From Nocardioidaceae bacterium (GTDB taxonomy: Bacteria; Actinomycetota; Actinomycetes; Propionibacteriales; Nocardioidaceae): a DNA stretch of 64,000 nt. How positions within the stretch are numbered: the first letter of the stretch is position 1; each line of letters begins with the position of its first letter. Location of the stretch: contig JAURVT010000042.1 of assembly GCA_030655315.1 (NCBI GenBank), positions 62,001 to 126,000 of the forward strand, read 5' to 3'. The notes under the pieces were generated by a model, which was given only the letters and a program-made list of their open reading frames with translations, was not told the DNA's origin and searched no databases. Both the position numbers and the translations under genes were made by a program. This document shows, in pieces, positions 51,876 through 59,383 of the stretch.

Positions 51876-52819
51876 CGCGACCGCCCCGCCTGCCCGCCGT
51901 GGTGCGCGACCCGTCCCTGCCGGAGCGGGTGACGATCTACGAGGTCGGCGCGCGCGACGGCCTGCAGAACGAGTCCGGGCTCGTGCCCACCGACGTCAAG
52001 GTCGAGCTGGTGCACCGGCTCGTGGCGGCGGGGCTCCCGGTCGTCGAGGCCACCAGCTTCGTGCACCCCCGGTGGGTGCCGCAGCTCGCCGACGCGGCCG
52101 AGGTGGTCGCGCGCCTCGACCTCGAGGGACCCGTCCCGCTGCCGGTCCTGGTGCCCAACGAGCGGGGTCTGGACCGTGCGCTGGAGGCGGGCTGCCGGCA
52201 CGTGGCGGTGTTCGCCAGCGCCACGCAGACGTTCGCCGAGCGCAACCTCAACAGCTCGCTCGACGCGCAGATGGAGATGTTCGGGCCGGTGGTCCGTCGG
52301 GCCCGCGAGGCCGGCGCTGACGTGCGGGCCTACGTCTCGATGTGCTTCGGCGACCCCTGGGAGGGACCGGTCGACCCCGGCCAGGTGGTGCGCGTCGGGC
52401 GGCAGCTGCTCGACCTCGGTGCGTCCCAGCTCTCGCTCGGCGACACGATCGGCGTGGGCACCGCGGCCCAGGTCGGATCCCTCGTCGACGCCTTCGCCGC
52501 CGCAGGCACCGGGGTGGAGCGGCTCGCGATGCACTTCCACGACACCTACGGCCAGGCGTTGGCCAACGCCTACGCGGCCCTGCGCGCCGGGGTCACCACG
52601 CTCGACGCGTCGGTCGGCGGCCTGGGCGGCTGCCCCTACGCCGAGAGCGCGACCGGCAACCTCGCCACCGAGGACCTCGTGTGGATGCTCGACGGCCTCG
52701 GCATCGAGCACGGCGTCGACCTCGACGCCCTCGTGGCCACCAGCACCTGGATGGCCGGCCACCTGGGCCGTCCCAGCCCCAGCGCGGTCGTCCGCGCGCT
52801 CAGCGGTGGGCCGGGGTGA
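51872..52819 (+). CDS. Hydroxymethylglutaryl-CoA lyase
   Basis: This 315-residue TIM-barrel enzyme cleaves HMG-CoA into acetoacetate and acetyl-CoA, the last step of leucine breakdown. Signatures are VTIYEVGARDGLQNES near residue 20 (metal and catalytic Arg/Asp), VEATSFVHPRWVPQLADA, FHDTYGQALANAY (metal His), and the active-site loop VGGLGGCPYAESATGN with the catalytic Cys. The ATG overlaps the stop of the biotin carboxylase subunit by four bases, indicating translational coupling. Its stop lies inside the 3' end of the convergent membrane-protein gene (20-base overlap). Confidence 0.95.
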   Translation: MTRPPRLPAVVRDPSLPERVTIYEVGARDGLQNESGLVPTDVKVELVHRLVAAGLPVVEATSFVHPRWVPQLADAAEVVARLDLEGPVPLPVLVPNERGLDRALEAGCRHVAVFASATQTFAERNLNSSLDAQMEMFGPVVRRAREAGADVRAYVSMCFGDPWEGPVDPGQVVRVGRQLLDLGASQLSLGDTIGVGTAAQVGSLVDAFAAAGTGVERLAMHFHDTYGQALANAYAALRAGVTTLDASVGGLGGCPYAESATGNLATEDLVWMLDGLGIEHGVDLDALVATSTWMAGHLGRPSPSAVVRALSGGPG

Positions 52820-53381
52820 CGCGACGGGCGCCCGAGACGCCGAGCAGGCCGTTGATGCCGGTGACGCCGCACACCAGGTCGATCACCGCGGCCATGCCCC
52901 AGGCGGTCGCCATCACCTGGAACCAGTCCGTGCCCTCGATGACGGCGACGGCGCTCGAGTCGTCGATCTCGACCGGGCTGAACCACCACGGGTCGCCGGC
53001 GGCGACGCTGAGCACGACGAACATCCCGAACGCCACCAGGTAGGTGGTCTCGCGGAGCACCAGCGCCTGGCGCGGCGTGCTGGACACCCCGTCCAGGCGA
53101 CGCACGAGGAGCCGACCGACACCGAGCGGCGTCGCGAGGTAGGCCACCAGCGACAGGTGCACGAGCTCGGGCCCGCGGACGGCGACGTCGACGACGGCGG
53201 CCGCACCGGCGACCAGTCCGACGGCCACGACGCGGCGCAGCCACGGCTCGCTCGCCTCGCGACGGCCCAGCAGGTACCGCTGCGCGAAGGTCCAGGCGAC
53301 GACGGCCCAGTAGAGGGCGGTGAGCGCGTAGAGGTGCGGCGAGCGGGCCAGGAGCTCCAGCACGTAGGCGAGGTCGATCAT
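52800..53381 (-). CDS. Membrane protein of unknown function, divergent from TetR
   Basis: This 193-residue protein has about five hydrophobic segments (YALTALYWAVVAWTFAQRYL; VVAVGLVAGAAAVVDVAV; LSLVAYLATPLGVGRLLV; TTYLVAFGMFVVLSVAAG; VMATAWGMAAVIDLVCGV). A loop GDPWWFSPVEIDDSSAVAV is conserved-looking. I do not recognise the family. AAGGAGA precedes the ATG at 53381. It is divergent from a TetR gene with a triple repeat between them, so it is almost certainly the target of that repressor, suggesting an inducible transport, efflux-accessory or lipid-related role. The last 20 bases overlap the HMG-CoA lyase gene on the other strand. Confidence 0.75.
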   Translation of the reverse strand: MIDLAYVLELLARSPHLYALTALYWAVVAWTFAQRYLLGRREASEPWLRRVVAVGLVAGAAAVVDVAVRGPELVHLSLVAYLATPLGVGRLLVRRLDGVSSTPRQALVLRETTYLVAFGMFVVLSVAAGDPWWFSPVEIDDSSAVAVIEGTDWFQVMATAWGMAAVIDLVCGVTGINGLLGVSGARRVTPAHR

Positions 53382-53418
53382 CGTCGTCTCCTTGTCGTCG
53401 GGGTGCCGGGGTTGGCAC

Positions 53419-53456
53419 GGCGTACTAGTACAGCGTGCTAGTACGCCGTGCTAGTG
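53419..53456. promoter_or_regulatory. Triple 13-bp-period repeat operator between membrane protein and TetR
   Basis: CGTACTAGTA (53421), CGTGCTAGTA (53434) and CGTGCTAGTG (53447) repeat at exactly 13-bp steps. The first two also form an inverted repeat, GGCGTACTAGTAC (53419-53431) against 53435-53447 with one mismatch. The TetR -10 box TAGTGT (53452-53457) overlaps the third copy, so the site can block both divergent promoters. Confidence 0.8.
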
Positions 53457-53464
53457 TCAACCCC

Positions 53465-54091
53465 ATGACGACCCAGCAGTCCACGTCCCGCCGCGAGCAG
53501 GTGCTGGAGGCGGCCCGCGACCTGGTCGCCGAGGGAGGCCTGGGCGCGGTCACCGTGCGCGCCGTCGCCGCCCGGGCGGGCATCGGGGCCAGCACCATGC
53601 GGCACTACTTCCCGACGCAGCGCGACCTGCACCGTGCCGTCGTCGAGGGCGTGCTGGACGCCCAGCTGGACGGCCGACGGATCACCGACGCTCGCGTGGC
53701 CCCGGCCGGCCGGCTGACCGAGTGCCTCGCGCAGCTGCTGCCGTCCGACCAGGCGCAGGTCGGCGCGCTCGACGCGTGGTTCCTCATGTACGCCGCCGCC
53801 ATCGGCCCCGAGGCCTCGCTGCTCGGGACGCAGGTGCTCGAGCAGGGCTCCGACGTGGCACGCGAGCACGTGACGCAGTGGTGCGACGTCCTGGCCGACG
53901 AGGGTGCGCTCGCCGTTCCCCGTCGGGACGCCGTCGACGTGGCCCTCACCGTGGTCGACGGCCTGTGCCTGCAGCTCCTCACCCCGGGGACCGCGCTCGA
54001 CGTCCCCCGGGCGCACGCCCTGCTGGGACTCGTCGTCGGCTCGTTGGTGCGCTCAGCACCGTCCGTTCAGGACGAGGCGGAGGTGACCTGA
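53465..54091 (+). CDS. TetR-family transcriptional repressor
   Basis: This 208-residue protein has a TetR helix-turn-helix (REQVLEAARDLVAEGGLGAV, then VRAVAARAGIGASTMRHYFP) and an all-helical C-terminal domain with the AcrR/BetI-like TVVDGLCLQLLTPG. The ATG at 53465 is seven bases after TAGTGT and lacks a ribosome site, so it is leaderless. The operator overlaps its own -10 box, indicating autorepression, and the divergent membrane protein is the likely second target. The last 25 bases overlap the convergent EcsC gene. Confidence 0.9.
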   Translation: MTTQQSTSRREQVLEAARDLVAEGGLGAVTVRAVAARAGIGASTMRHYFPTQRDLHRAVVEGVLDAQLDGRRITDARVAPAGRLTECLAQLLPSDQAQVGALDAWFLMYAAAIGPEASLLGTQVLEQGSDVAREHVTQWCDVLADEGALAVPRRDAVDVALTVVDGLCLQLLTPGTALDVPRAHALLGLVVGSLVRSAPSVQDEAEVT

Positions 54092-54774
54092 CCGCGTCGG
54101 TCGCGGAGCTCGCGGGAGACGTACTGGCCGATCTGGTAGGTCGACATCGCGTCGCTGGCGGCACCCACGCCCCCGCCGAGGAGGGGGATGCGGCGGCCGA
54201 CGAAGGTGGCCATCCGGCGTCCGCCGACCTTGCCGACGAGCTCGGTGGTGACGGCGCCGGCCACCTGCTCGTCGAGGGCGGGGTCGTGGACGGGCGACGT
54301 GGCGAGCGCCATCGGCGGCGCGGGCAGCTTGCGCTTCTTGACGAGCTCGTCGACGGTGTCCTCGCCCAGCAGGCAGGCCAGGATCGCGTTGCGCACGCGG
54401 GGGTCCTCGAGGTCGTAGCCGCGCAGGTGCGCGATGCCTGCCGCGAGGTGGCACTGCAGGACGGCCACACCGGCGATGTTGGCCGGGATGGTGACGGCCA
54501 TGGTGGCCAGGCCGCCGAGGTTGGTCACGAAGCCCTGCGCGCCGGCCAGCTTCACGTGCATCGAGATCAGGTCCTTGACGGCCTTCTCGACGTCGCCGCC
54601 GGCGAGCGTGCGCTTGTGGTCGGCGGACTCCGCGGCCGCCTTGACCGGGCCGACGCCGTCGATCGCCCGCTCGAGCACCGACCGCACCCAGCCCGACGTC
54701 AGGCGCGGAGCCATCCGCTTGCTGACGCTCTGCGCCGCGCTACGTCCCACACCCACTGCTGCCACGTCCTCCAC
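54067..54774 (-). CDS. EcsC-family protein
   Basis: This 235-residue protein has the EcsC layout: an amphipathic N-terminus, a hydrophobic hairpin (FVTNLGGLATMAVTIPANIAG, cited as residues about 84-104), HLAAGIAHLRGYDLEDPRVRNA and a C-terminal glycine-rich segment RIPLLGGGVGAASDAMST. EcsC proteins are associated with ABC transport or protein secretion in Bacillus, but actinobacterial members have no defined role. I chose the GTG at 54774. A TAGGCT -10 box about 14 bases upstream lies inside the longer frame from 54810, which argues against the longer start. It converges on the TetR gene with a 25-base overlap. Confidence 0.85.
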   Translation of the reverse strand: MEDVAAVGVGRSAAQSVSKRMAPRLTSGWVRSVLERAIDGVGPVKAAAESADHKRTLAGGDVEKAVKDLISMHVKLAGAQGFVTNLGGLATMAVTIPANIAGVAVLQCHLAAGIAHLRGYDLEDPRVRNAILACLLGEDTVDELVKKRKLPAPPMALATSPVHDPALDEQVAGAVTTELVGKVGGRRMATFVGRRIPLLGGGVGAASDAMSTYQIGQYVSRELRDRRGQVTSASS

Positions 54775-54862
54775 GTCGTCGGGTCTCCAGCCTAGGGCGT
54801 GGGTGCGCAACCGGCGGGGCGAGCGCCGCGCCGCGGGCGTGCACCCGCGCTACGGTGCGGCG

Positions 54863-55864
54863 ATGGCCCCCGTGACGCGCTGGTCGCAGGTGTGGTCCAC
54901 CCGGACGTGGCGCGACGGCGCGACCGCCTGGATCGACGACGTCCTCGCCGGCCACCGGGTCATCCGCACCGGCGACGTCGAGCAGCCGCGCGTCCGGCCG
55001 TGGTCCACCCAGCTCGTCGCGCCGACGGACGTCGGTCCCGTCTGGTTCAAGGCCGACGCGCCGCACATGGCTCACGAGCCGGCGCTGGTCGCGGCGCTCG
55101 CCGACCTGCTGCCGCGTCGCGTCCGCGCCCCGCTGGGCATCGACCCGGCCCGGGGCTGGATGCTCTCGCTCGACGAGGGACCGCGCCTCGACGCCACCCC
55201 GGTCGACGACGACACCTGGTGCGCCCTCGCCCACGACGCGGCGACGATGCAGCGCGCGCTCGTCGACGCGGGCGACCGGCTGCTCGCGACGGGGCTCCCC
55301 GACCTGCGGCCGGTGCGGCTCGCGGCGGCCGCGGACGACCTCCTGCAGACGTTGTCGGCGCTCCCGGCCGACCACCCCAGCCACCTCGACGCGGGCCTGC
55401 TGGAGCGGGTGCACCGCCGGACGCCCCGGCTCGCGGACGCGATCAGGACCCTCCGCGAGGGCGCCGTCCCGGCGAGCCTGCAGCACGGGGACCTGCACCC
55501 CGGCAACGTGTTCGCGCGGCGCGAGCCCGGCGCGGCCCTGCGGGTCTTCGACTTCGGCGACGCCCAGTGGGCGCACCCGTTCGAGGTGCTGGTCGTCCCC
55601 GTGCGGGTCGCCACCGAGGAGCGGGGGCGCGCGGCGGCGGCCCGGCTCGTCGAGGCCTACCTCGAGGTCTGGGACGACCTCGCCCCGCGTGCCGAGCTGC
55701 ACCGACTGGTGGCGGCGGCGCGGCGGGTCCACCCGGTGCCGCGGGCGACGACCTGGTGGAGGGCCACGGTGATGATGACCGACGAGGAGGTCGCCGTCCA
55801 CGGCGGGCTCGCGCGCGCCTGGATCGACCGGCTCGTCGACGACGACGCCCCCGAGCCGCCCTGA
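54863..55864 (+). CDS. APH-family phosphotransferase (protein-kinase-like fold)
   Basis: This 333-residue protein belongs to the aminoglycoside phosphotransferase/choline kinase superfamily. The catalytic loop is ASLQHGDLHPGNVFARRE, near residue 210 (Asp and Asn), and the metal-binding motif is VFDFGDAQWAHPF near 235. The N-lobe has no canonical glycine loop but contains GPVWFKADAPH with a possible ATP-binding Lys. Such proteins phosphorylate small molecules; antibiotic resistance should not be assumed from the family alone. TACGGT (54851-54856) lies six bases before the ATG at 54863, so the transcript is leaderless. Ten bases separate its stop from that of the convergent neighbour. Confidence 0.85.
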   Translation: MAPVTRWSQVWSTRTWRDGATAWIDDVLAGHRVIRTGDVEQPRVRPWSTQLVAPTDVGPVWFKADAPHMAHEPALVAALADLLPRRVRAPLGIDPARGWMLSLDEGPRLDATPVDDDTWCALAHDAATMQRALVDAGDRLLATGLPDLRPVRLAAAADDLLQTLSALPADHPSHLDAGLLERVHRRTPRLADAIRTLREGAVPASLQHGDLHPGNVFARREPGAALRVFDFGDAQWAHPFEVLVVPVRVATEERGRAAAARLVEAYLEVWDDLAPRAELHRLVAAARRVHPVPRATTWWRATVMMTDEEVAVHGGLARAWIDRLVDDDAPEPP

Positions 55865-55874
55865 CCCGGCCGGC

Positions 55875-56636
55875 TCACTCCAGCAGGCGGACGTCCTCGC
55901 GGTACAGCTCCTGGGCGGCGAACAGCACGTCCCCGCCGAGCAGGAACGGCACCAGCTCGGGCGAGAGCTCGACCTCGACCGGCTCGCCGTCGTTCTCGGC
56001 GTCCTGGCCCACCGGGACGTCGACGTAGACCGTCAGGCCGACGACGGGCTGCAGGCCCGGCATGGCCCGGAAGGCGTCGATGCCGAGCCGCTGGGCGACC
56101 TGGTGCATGGCCTGGGCGACGCTGGTGACGTCGCGGTCGACCGCGGGCTCCTCGCCCGGCGCGAGGTTCTCCAGGTAGGCGCGTCGGCCGGCCTCGAGCA
56201 CCGCGGCCGGGCTGTTCACCACGTAGTCGTGGCGGTGGGTGACCGCGACGATGTGCAGGTCGTCCTCGGACTCGATCGGGTTCGCCGCGGCCAGCTCCTC
56301 AAGGCTGAAGTCACCGGTGGGCTGGGCGTCCTCCCCGGTGGGCGGGGCGTCCGGCCACGGGTCGGACCCGACCGGGTGGTCGTCCTCGTCCTCGATCGGC
56401 CACAGCGGGCTCAGCTGCCCGGTCAGCTCCCACTGCGCGTCGGCGTACTCCTGGCACGCCGACAGCAGCACCGCGTCGGCCTCGGCGACGGTGTCGACGT
56501 CGTCCGGCCCGGCCTCGGCGATGGCCGTCGCGTGCGCGGCGACCACGGCGGTCATCGTCTGCGCCGCGGCGCGCACCCGCGTGCGTGCCTCGTCGGTCCA
56601 GGGGGTCGTCTCGTCCGCTCCGGTGTCGTCGCTCAT
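55875..56636 (-). CDS. Acidic conserved hypothetical protein
   Basis: This 253-residue, strongly acidic soluble protein has three visible parts: an N-terminal helical region (about 1-75, Ala/Asp/Glu-rich), a low-complexity Asp/Pro linker (PIEDEDDHPVGSDPWPDAPP, about 79-98), and a C-terminal alpha/beta region (about 120-253) containing LHIVAVTHRHDYVVNSPAAV and MPGLQPVVGLTVYVDVPV. I recognise no family. There is no signal peptide or membrane helix. TAGTCT lies seven bases before the ATG at 56636, so the transcript is probably leaderless, which also confirms that start. It is divergent from aat. Confidence 0.75.
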   Translation of the reverse strand: MSDDTGADETTPWTDEARTRVRAAAQTMTAVVAAHATAIAEAGPDDVDTVAEADAVLLSACQEYADAQWELTGQLSPLWPIEDEDDHPVGSDPWPDAPPTGEDAQPTGDFSLEELAAANPIESEDDLHIVAVTHRHDYVVNSPAAVLEAGRRAYLENLAPGEEPAVDRDVTSVAQAMHQVAQRLGIDAFRAMPGLQPVVGLTVYVDVPVGQDAENDGEPVEVELSPELVPFLLGGDVLFAAQELYREDVRLLE

Positions 56637-56731
56637 GCCGGCCAGACTAGGACGTGCGCGGGCAGGTGGCGTGCCCCGGGCGGCGGGTGCAAATCGGGCG
56701 CGGCAGGTCCAGGTCGTCCTAAGGTCGGCCC

Positions 56732-57406
56732 ATGAGCCGTGCGACCGACGTCCCCGAGTCGCGGTGGGAGTTCGACCCGCGCTCGTGGCCGCGCGACGAC
56801 TGCGTCGCCCTCGGGGCCGACCTCGAGCCGGGCACCGTGCTCGCCGCCTACCGCGCCGGGGCGTTCCCGATGCCGATCGACGGCGTCGAGCCGATGGCCT
56901 GGTGGTCGCCGATGGAGCGCGGCGTGCTGCGGCCGGGCGACCTCCAGGTGAGCCGGTCGCTGCGCAAGTCGTGCCGCAGGTACCAGATCACCGTCGACCG
57001 CGACTTCGACGCCGTGGTGCAGGGGTGCGCCGACCCGTCCCGGCCGGGCGCGTGGATCGACGAGCAGGTGGCCGAGGCGTACGGGCGGCTGCACCGCCTC
57101 GGCTGGGCGCACTCGGTCGAGACCCGCGACGCCGACGGCACCCTCGTCGGCGGTCTCTACGGGCTCGCGATCGGCGGCCTGTTCGCGGGGGAGTCGATGT
57201 TCCACCGGGCGACCGACGCGTCCAAGGTCGCGCTCGTCGGCCTGGTCGACCTGCTCGACGACGAGCACGCGTCGCGGCGGCTCGTCGACGTCCAGTGGCG
57301 CACCACCCACCTGGCCACGCTCGGCATCGCGACCGTGCCGCGGCGTCGCTACCTGCGCACCCTGCGCGGCCTGCTCGACGTCCCGCTGCCCGCCGTCTGG
57401 GGATGA
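56732..57406 (+). CDS. aat: Leucyl/phenylalanyl-tRNA-protein transferase
   Basis: This 224-residue enzyme adds Leu or Phe from charged tRNA to proteins starting with Lys or Arg, marking them for ClpS/ClpAP degradation (N-degron pathway). Family motifs are AYRAGAFPMPIDGVEPMAWW (residues about 36-55), GAWIDEQVAEAYGRLHRLGWAHSVE (about 106-130), and GLYGLAIGGLFAGESMFHRATDASK (about 143-167). The length is normal. TAAGGT lies six bases before the ATG (56720-56725), so the transcript is leaderless. The HU gene follows with its own promoter. Confidence 0.96.
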   Translation: MSRATDVPESRWEFDPRSWPRDDCVALGADLEPGTVLAAYRAGAFPMPIDGVEPMAWWSPMERGVLRPGDLQVSRSLRKSCRRYQITVDRDFDAVVQGCADPSRPGAWIDEQVAEAYGRLHRLGWAHSVETRDADGTLVGGLYGLAIGGLFAGESMFHRATDASKVALVGLVDLLDDEHASRRLVDVQWRTTHLATLGIATVPRRRYLRTLRGLLDVPLPAVWG

Positions 57407-57559
57407 GGACGGGCCACGGTGGTGCGGACGTGACGCATGGGGCCCGTGGGGTGGCTTCGGCGGGGAAAACGCGCGAAACACCGGGCCCGGGCGGGTGTCG
57501 GCCCCGATGGTTGGCATACTGGGCCGCGCTTCTGTCATCGATCGTCGGAGGAATCTCCC

Positions 57560-57838
57560 GTGAGCATCAACCGCAGTGACCTCGTAGCCCTGCTGGCAGA
57601 GAAGGCAGGCACGAGCAAGACCGACGCCGACGCGGTGCTCAGCGCCTTCGGTGACGCGCTGATCGAGTCGGTCGGCAAGGGCGAGAAGGTCCAGATCCCT
57701 GGTCTGCTGACCGTGGAGCGCGTCGAGCGCGCCGCCCGCACCGGCCGCAACCCCGCGACCGGCGAGACCCTCGACATCCCCGCCGGCTTCGGCGTCAAGG
57801 TCACCCCCGGCAGCAAGCTGAAGGCCGCCGTCAAGTGA
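57560..57838 (+). CDS. HU-family DNA-binding protein (short form)
   Basis: This 92-residue protein is a complete single-domain HU: MSINRSDLVALLAEKAGTSK, then FGDALIESVGKGEKVQIPGL and the beta-arm signature ERAARTGRNPATGETLDIP. It bends and compacts DNA. The long Lys/Ala/Pro tail that defines mycobacterial HupB and streptomycete HupS is absent; the protein ends GSKLKAAVK. The GTG at 57560 has GGAGGAA seven bases upstream, and a CATACT -10-like box at about 57515-57520 gives a leader of about 33 bases. The 153-base gap before it shows GC-rich short inverted repeats but no other gene. Confidence 0.95.
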   Translation: MSINRSDLVALLAEKAGTSKTDADAVLSAFGDALIESVGKGEKVQIPGLLTVERVERAARTGRNPATGETLDIPAGFGVKVTPGSKLKAAVK

Positions 57839-57959
57839 TCCCCGCCCGGCGGGGCTGAGGCCGCGCCGGACGCACCACGACCAGACCGGTCCCACCCCCC
57901 GGGGTGTGGCCGGTCTCGTCGTTCCCCCACCGACGACGCCGGTCGGGCACACTGGGCAG

Positions 57960-58847
57960 GTGCCCGAGCTGCCCGAGGTCGCCGCCCTGGTCCGCGACCT
58001 GCGTCACCGCCTCGGCGTCGACGGCGACGCCGAGCCCCGCGCGGTCGTGCGCGTCCACCCCGTCGCCATCAGCGCGCTGAAGACCTTCACCCCGCCGCCC
58101 GACGCGCTGCAGGGGGTGCTGGTGGACGACGTGCAGCGGCACGGCAAGTTCCTCGACATCTCCGCCGGCGGCCTACACCTGGTGATCCACCTGGCGCGCG
58201 CGGGCTGGTTGCGGTGGAACGAGTACATGTCGCCCACGCCACCCCGGATCGGCAAGGGGCCGCTCGCGTTCCGCGTGGTGCTCGACGACGACTCGGGGTT
58301 CGACCTCACCGAGGCCGGCACCCGCAAGGGGCTGGCGGTCCACGTCGTCCGCGACCCGTCCGAGGTCCCGGGCATCGCCAGCCTCGGCCCCGACCCGCTC
58401 GACGCGGCGTTCACGCAGGAGGCGTTCGGCGACATCCTGCGCGGCGCCGGTCGTGCGCAGGTCAAGGGCGTGCTGCGCCAGCAGGGCACGATCGCCGGCA
58501 TCGGCAACGCCTACTCCGACGAGATCCTGCACGTCGCACGGATGTCGCCGTTCAAGCCCGCGTCGGCCGTCGCGGACGACCCCGAGATGCTCGCCGGGCT
58601 CTACGCCGCTGTGGAGGAGACGCTGCGCGACGCGATCGCGCGCACCGACGGCATCGCGGCCGCCGACCTCAAGCGCGAGAAGAAGGCCGGCCTGCGCGTG
58701 CACGGCCGCACCGGCCAGCCGTGCCCGGTGTGCGGCACGGCGGTGGCCGAGGTGTCCTTCGCGGACTCCTCGCTGCAGTACTGCCCCACGTGCCAGACCG
58801 GTGGCAAGCCCCTCGCCGACCGCCGCACGTCCAAGTTCTTGAAGTAG
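57960..58847 (+). CDS. Fpg/Nei-family DNA glycosylase
   Basis: This 295-residue enzyme excises oxidised bases. The mature protein begins PELPEVAALVRDL after the initiator, giving the catalytic N-terminal Pro and the following Glu of the Fpg/Nei family. The catalytic Lys is in HGKFLDISAGG. The helix-two-turn-helix region includes VLRQQGTIAGIGNAYSDEIL. A C-terminal zinc finger CPVCG...YCPTCQTGGK completes the DNA-binding site. The first residues after PELPEV and the linker to the zinc finger differ from standard MutM, so I leave the Fpg/Nei choice open. The GTG at 57960 is six bases after CACACT, consistent with a leaderless start. Confidence 0.92.
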   Translation: MPELPEVAALVRDLRHRLGVDGDAEPRAVVRVHPVAISALKTFTPPPDALQGVLVDDVQRHGKFLDISAGGLHLVIHLARAGWLRWNEYMSPTPPRIGKGPLAFRVVLDDDSGFDLTEAGTRKGLAVHVVRDPSEVPGIASLGPDPLDAAFTQEAFGDILRGAGRAQVKGVLRQQGTIAGIGNAYSDEILHVARMSPFKPASAVADDPEMLAGLYAAVEETLRDAIARTDGIAAADLKREKKAGLRVHGRTGQPCPVCGTAVAEVSFADSSLQYCPTCQTGGKPLADRRTSKFLK

Positions 58848-58888
58848 CAGCTCCTCGAGTAGCCCGGCCCGGCCGCACCCGCACCTCC

Positions 58889-58963
58889 CCCGTCCGCGAT
58901 CCGATGGGTTCGCGGGGTTCCCGGGCCCCGGGAACCCCGCCAGGTCATCGGATCGCGGACGGG
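58889..58963. repeat. Palindromic element, copy B, at convergent gene ends
   Basis: Outer arms CCCGTCCGCGATCCGATG (58889-58906) and complement (58946-58963, nearly perfect) surround a 29-bp hairpin (58912-58940; 14-bp arms GCGGGGTTCCCGGG). The inner stem and outer-arm core are the same as in copy A at 45293-45363. It lies between the glycosylase stop and the convergent rhodanese stop. Confidence 0.85.
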
Positions 58964-58970
58964 AGGGACG

Positions 58971-59285
58971 TCAGACCAGCGGACGGCCCGCGCGCTCCCA
59001 GGCGAGGATGCCGCCCTCGAGGTTGACGGCGTCGACGCCCGCCTGCTGCAGGTAGGCCGTGGCCTGGGCCGAGCGTCCGCCGACCTTGCAGTAGACGAGC
59101 ACCTGGCCGTCGCGGGGGACCTCGTCGAGGCGCCCGGGCAGCTGGCCGAGCGGCACGTGCACGGCCCCCTCGAGGTGGCCGCTCGCCCACTCGTCGTCCT
59201 CGCGGACGTCGAGCACCACCAGCCCGGCGGGCAGCGGGGTGGGGAGCTGGTCGACGGTCACGGTGGGGATGCTCTGGTCGCTCAT
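58971..59285 (-). CDS. Single-domain rhodanese-like protein
   Basis: This 104-residue rhodanese domain has the active-site loop VYCKVGGRSAQAT with catalytic Cys near residue 66, preceded by VLDVREDDEWASGHLEGAVHVPL (residues about 24-46) and followed by VNLEGGILAWERAG. Such GlpE/PspE-like proteins transfer sulfane sulfur, for example from thiosulfate to cyanide or thiols. The ATG at 59285 is six bases after a CACGAT -10-like box, suggesting a leaderless message. The gene stands alone on its strand between the palindromic repeat and the Pro/Gln-rich membrane-protein gene. Confidence 0.93.
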   Translation of the reverse strand: MSDQSIPTVTVDQLPTPLPAGLVVLDVREDDEWASGHLEGAVHVPLGQLPGRLDEVPRDGQVLVYCKVGGRSAQATAYLQQAGVDAVNLEGGILAWERAGRPLV

Positions 59286-59383
59286 GGCACCATCGTGTCA
59301 CTGCGGCGCGTCACTGCGGGTCCCGTGCCCTAACCTCCGAGGGTGGGCGCGGCGTCGCGGTCACGGCGCAGCTTGGAGGACAG

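Noticed and set aside
53419-53456. Possible CRISPR-like short repeats
   Set aside because: Only three 10-bp repeats with 3-bp gaps, covering a TetR promoter; they are an operator, not an array.
54863-55864. Antibiotic resistance phosphotransferase
   Set aside because: The superfamily is broad and the sequence has only the general catalytic motifs; nothing points to an aminoglycoside substrate.
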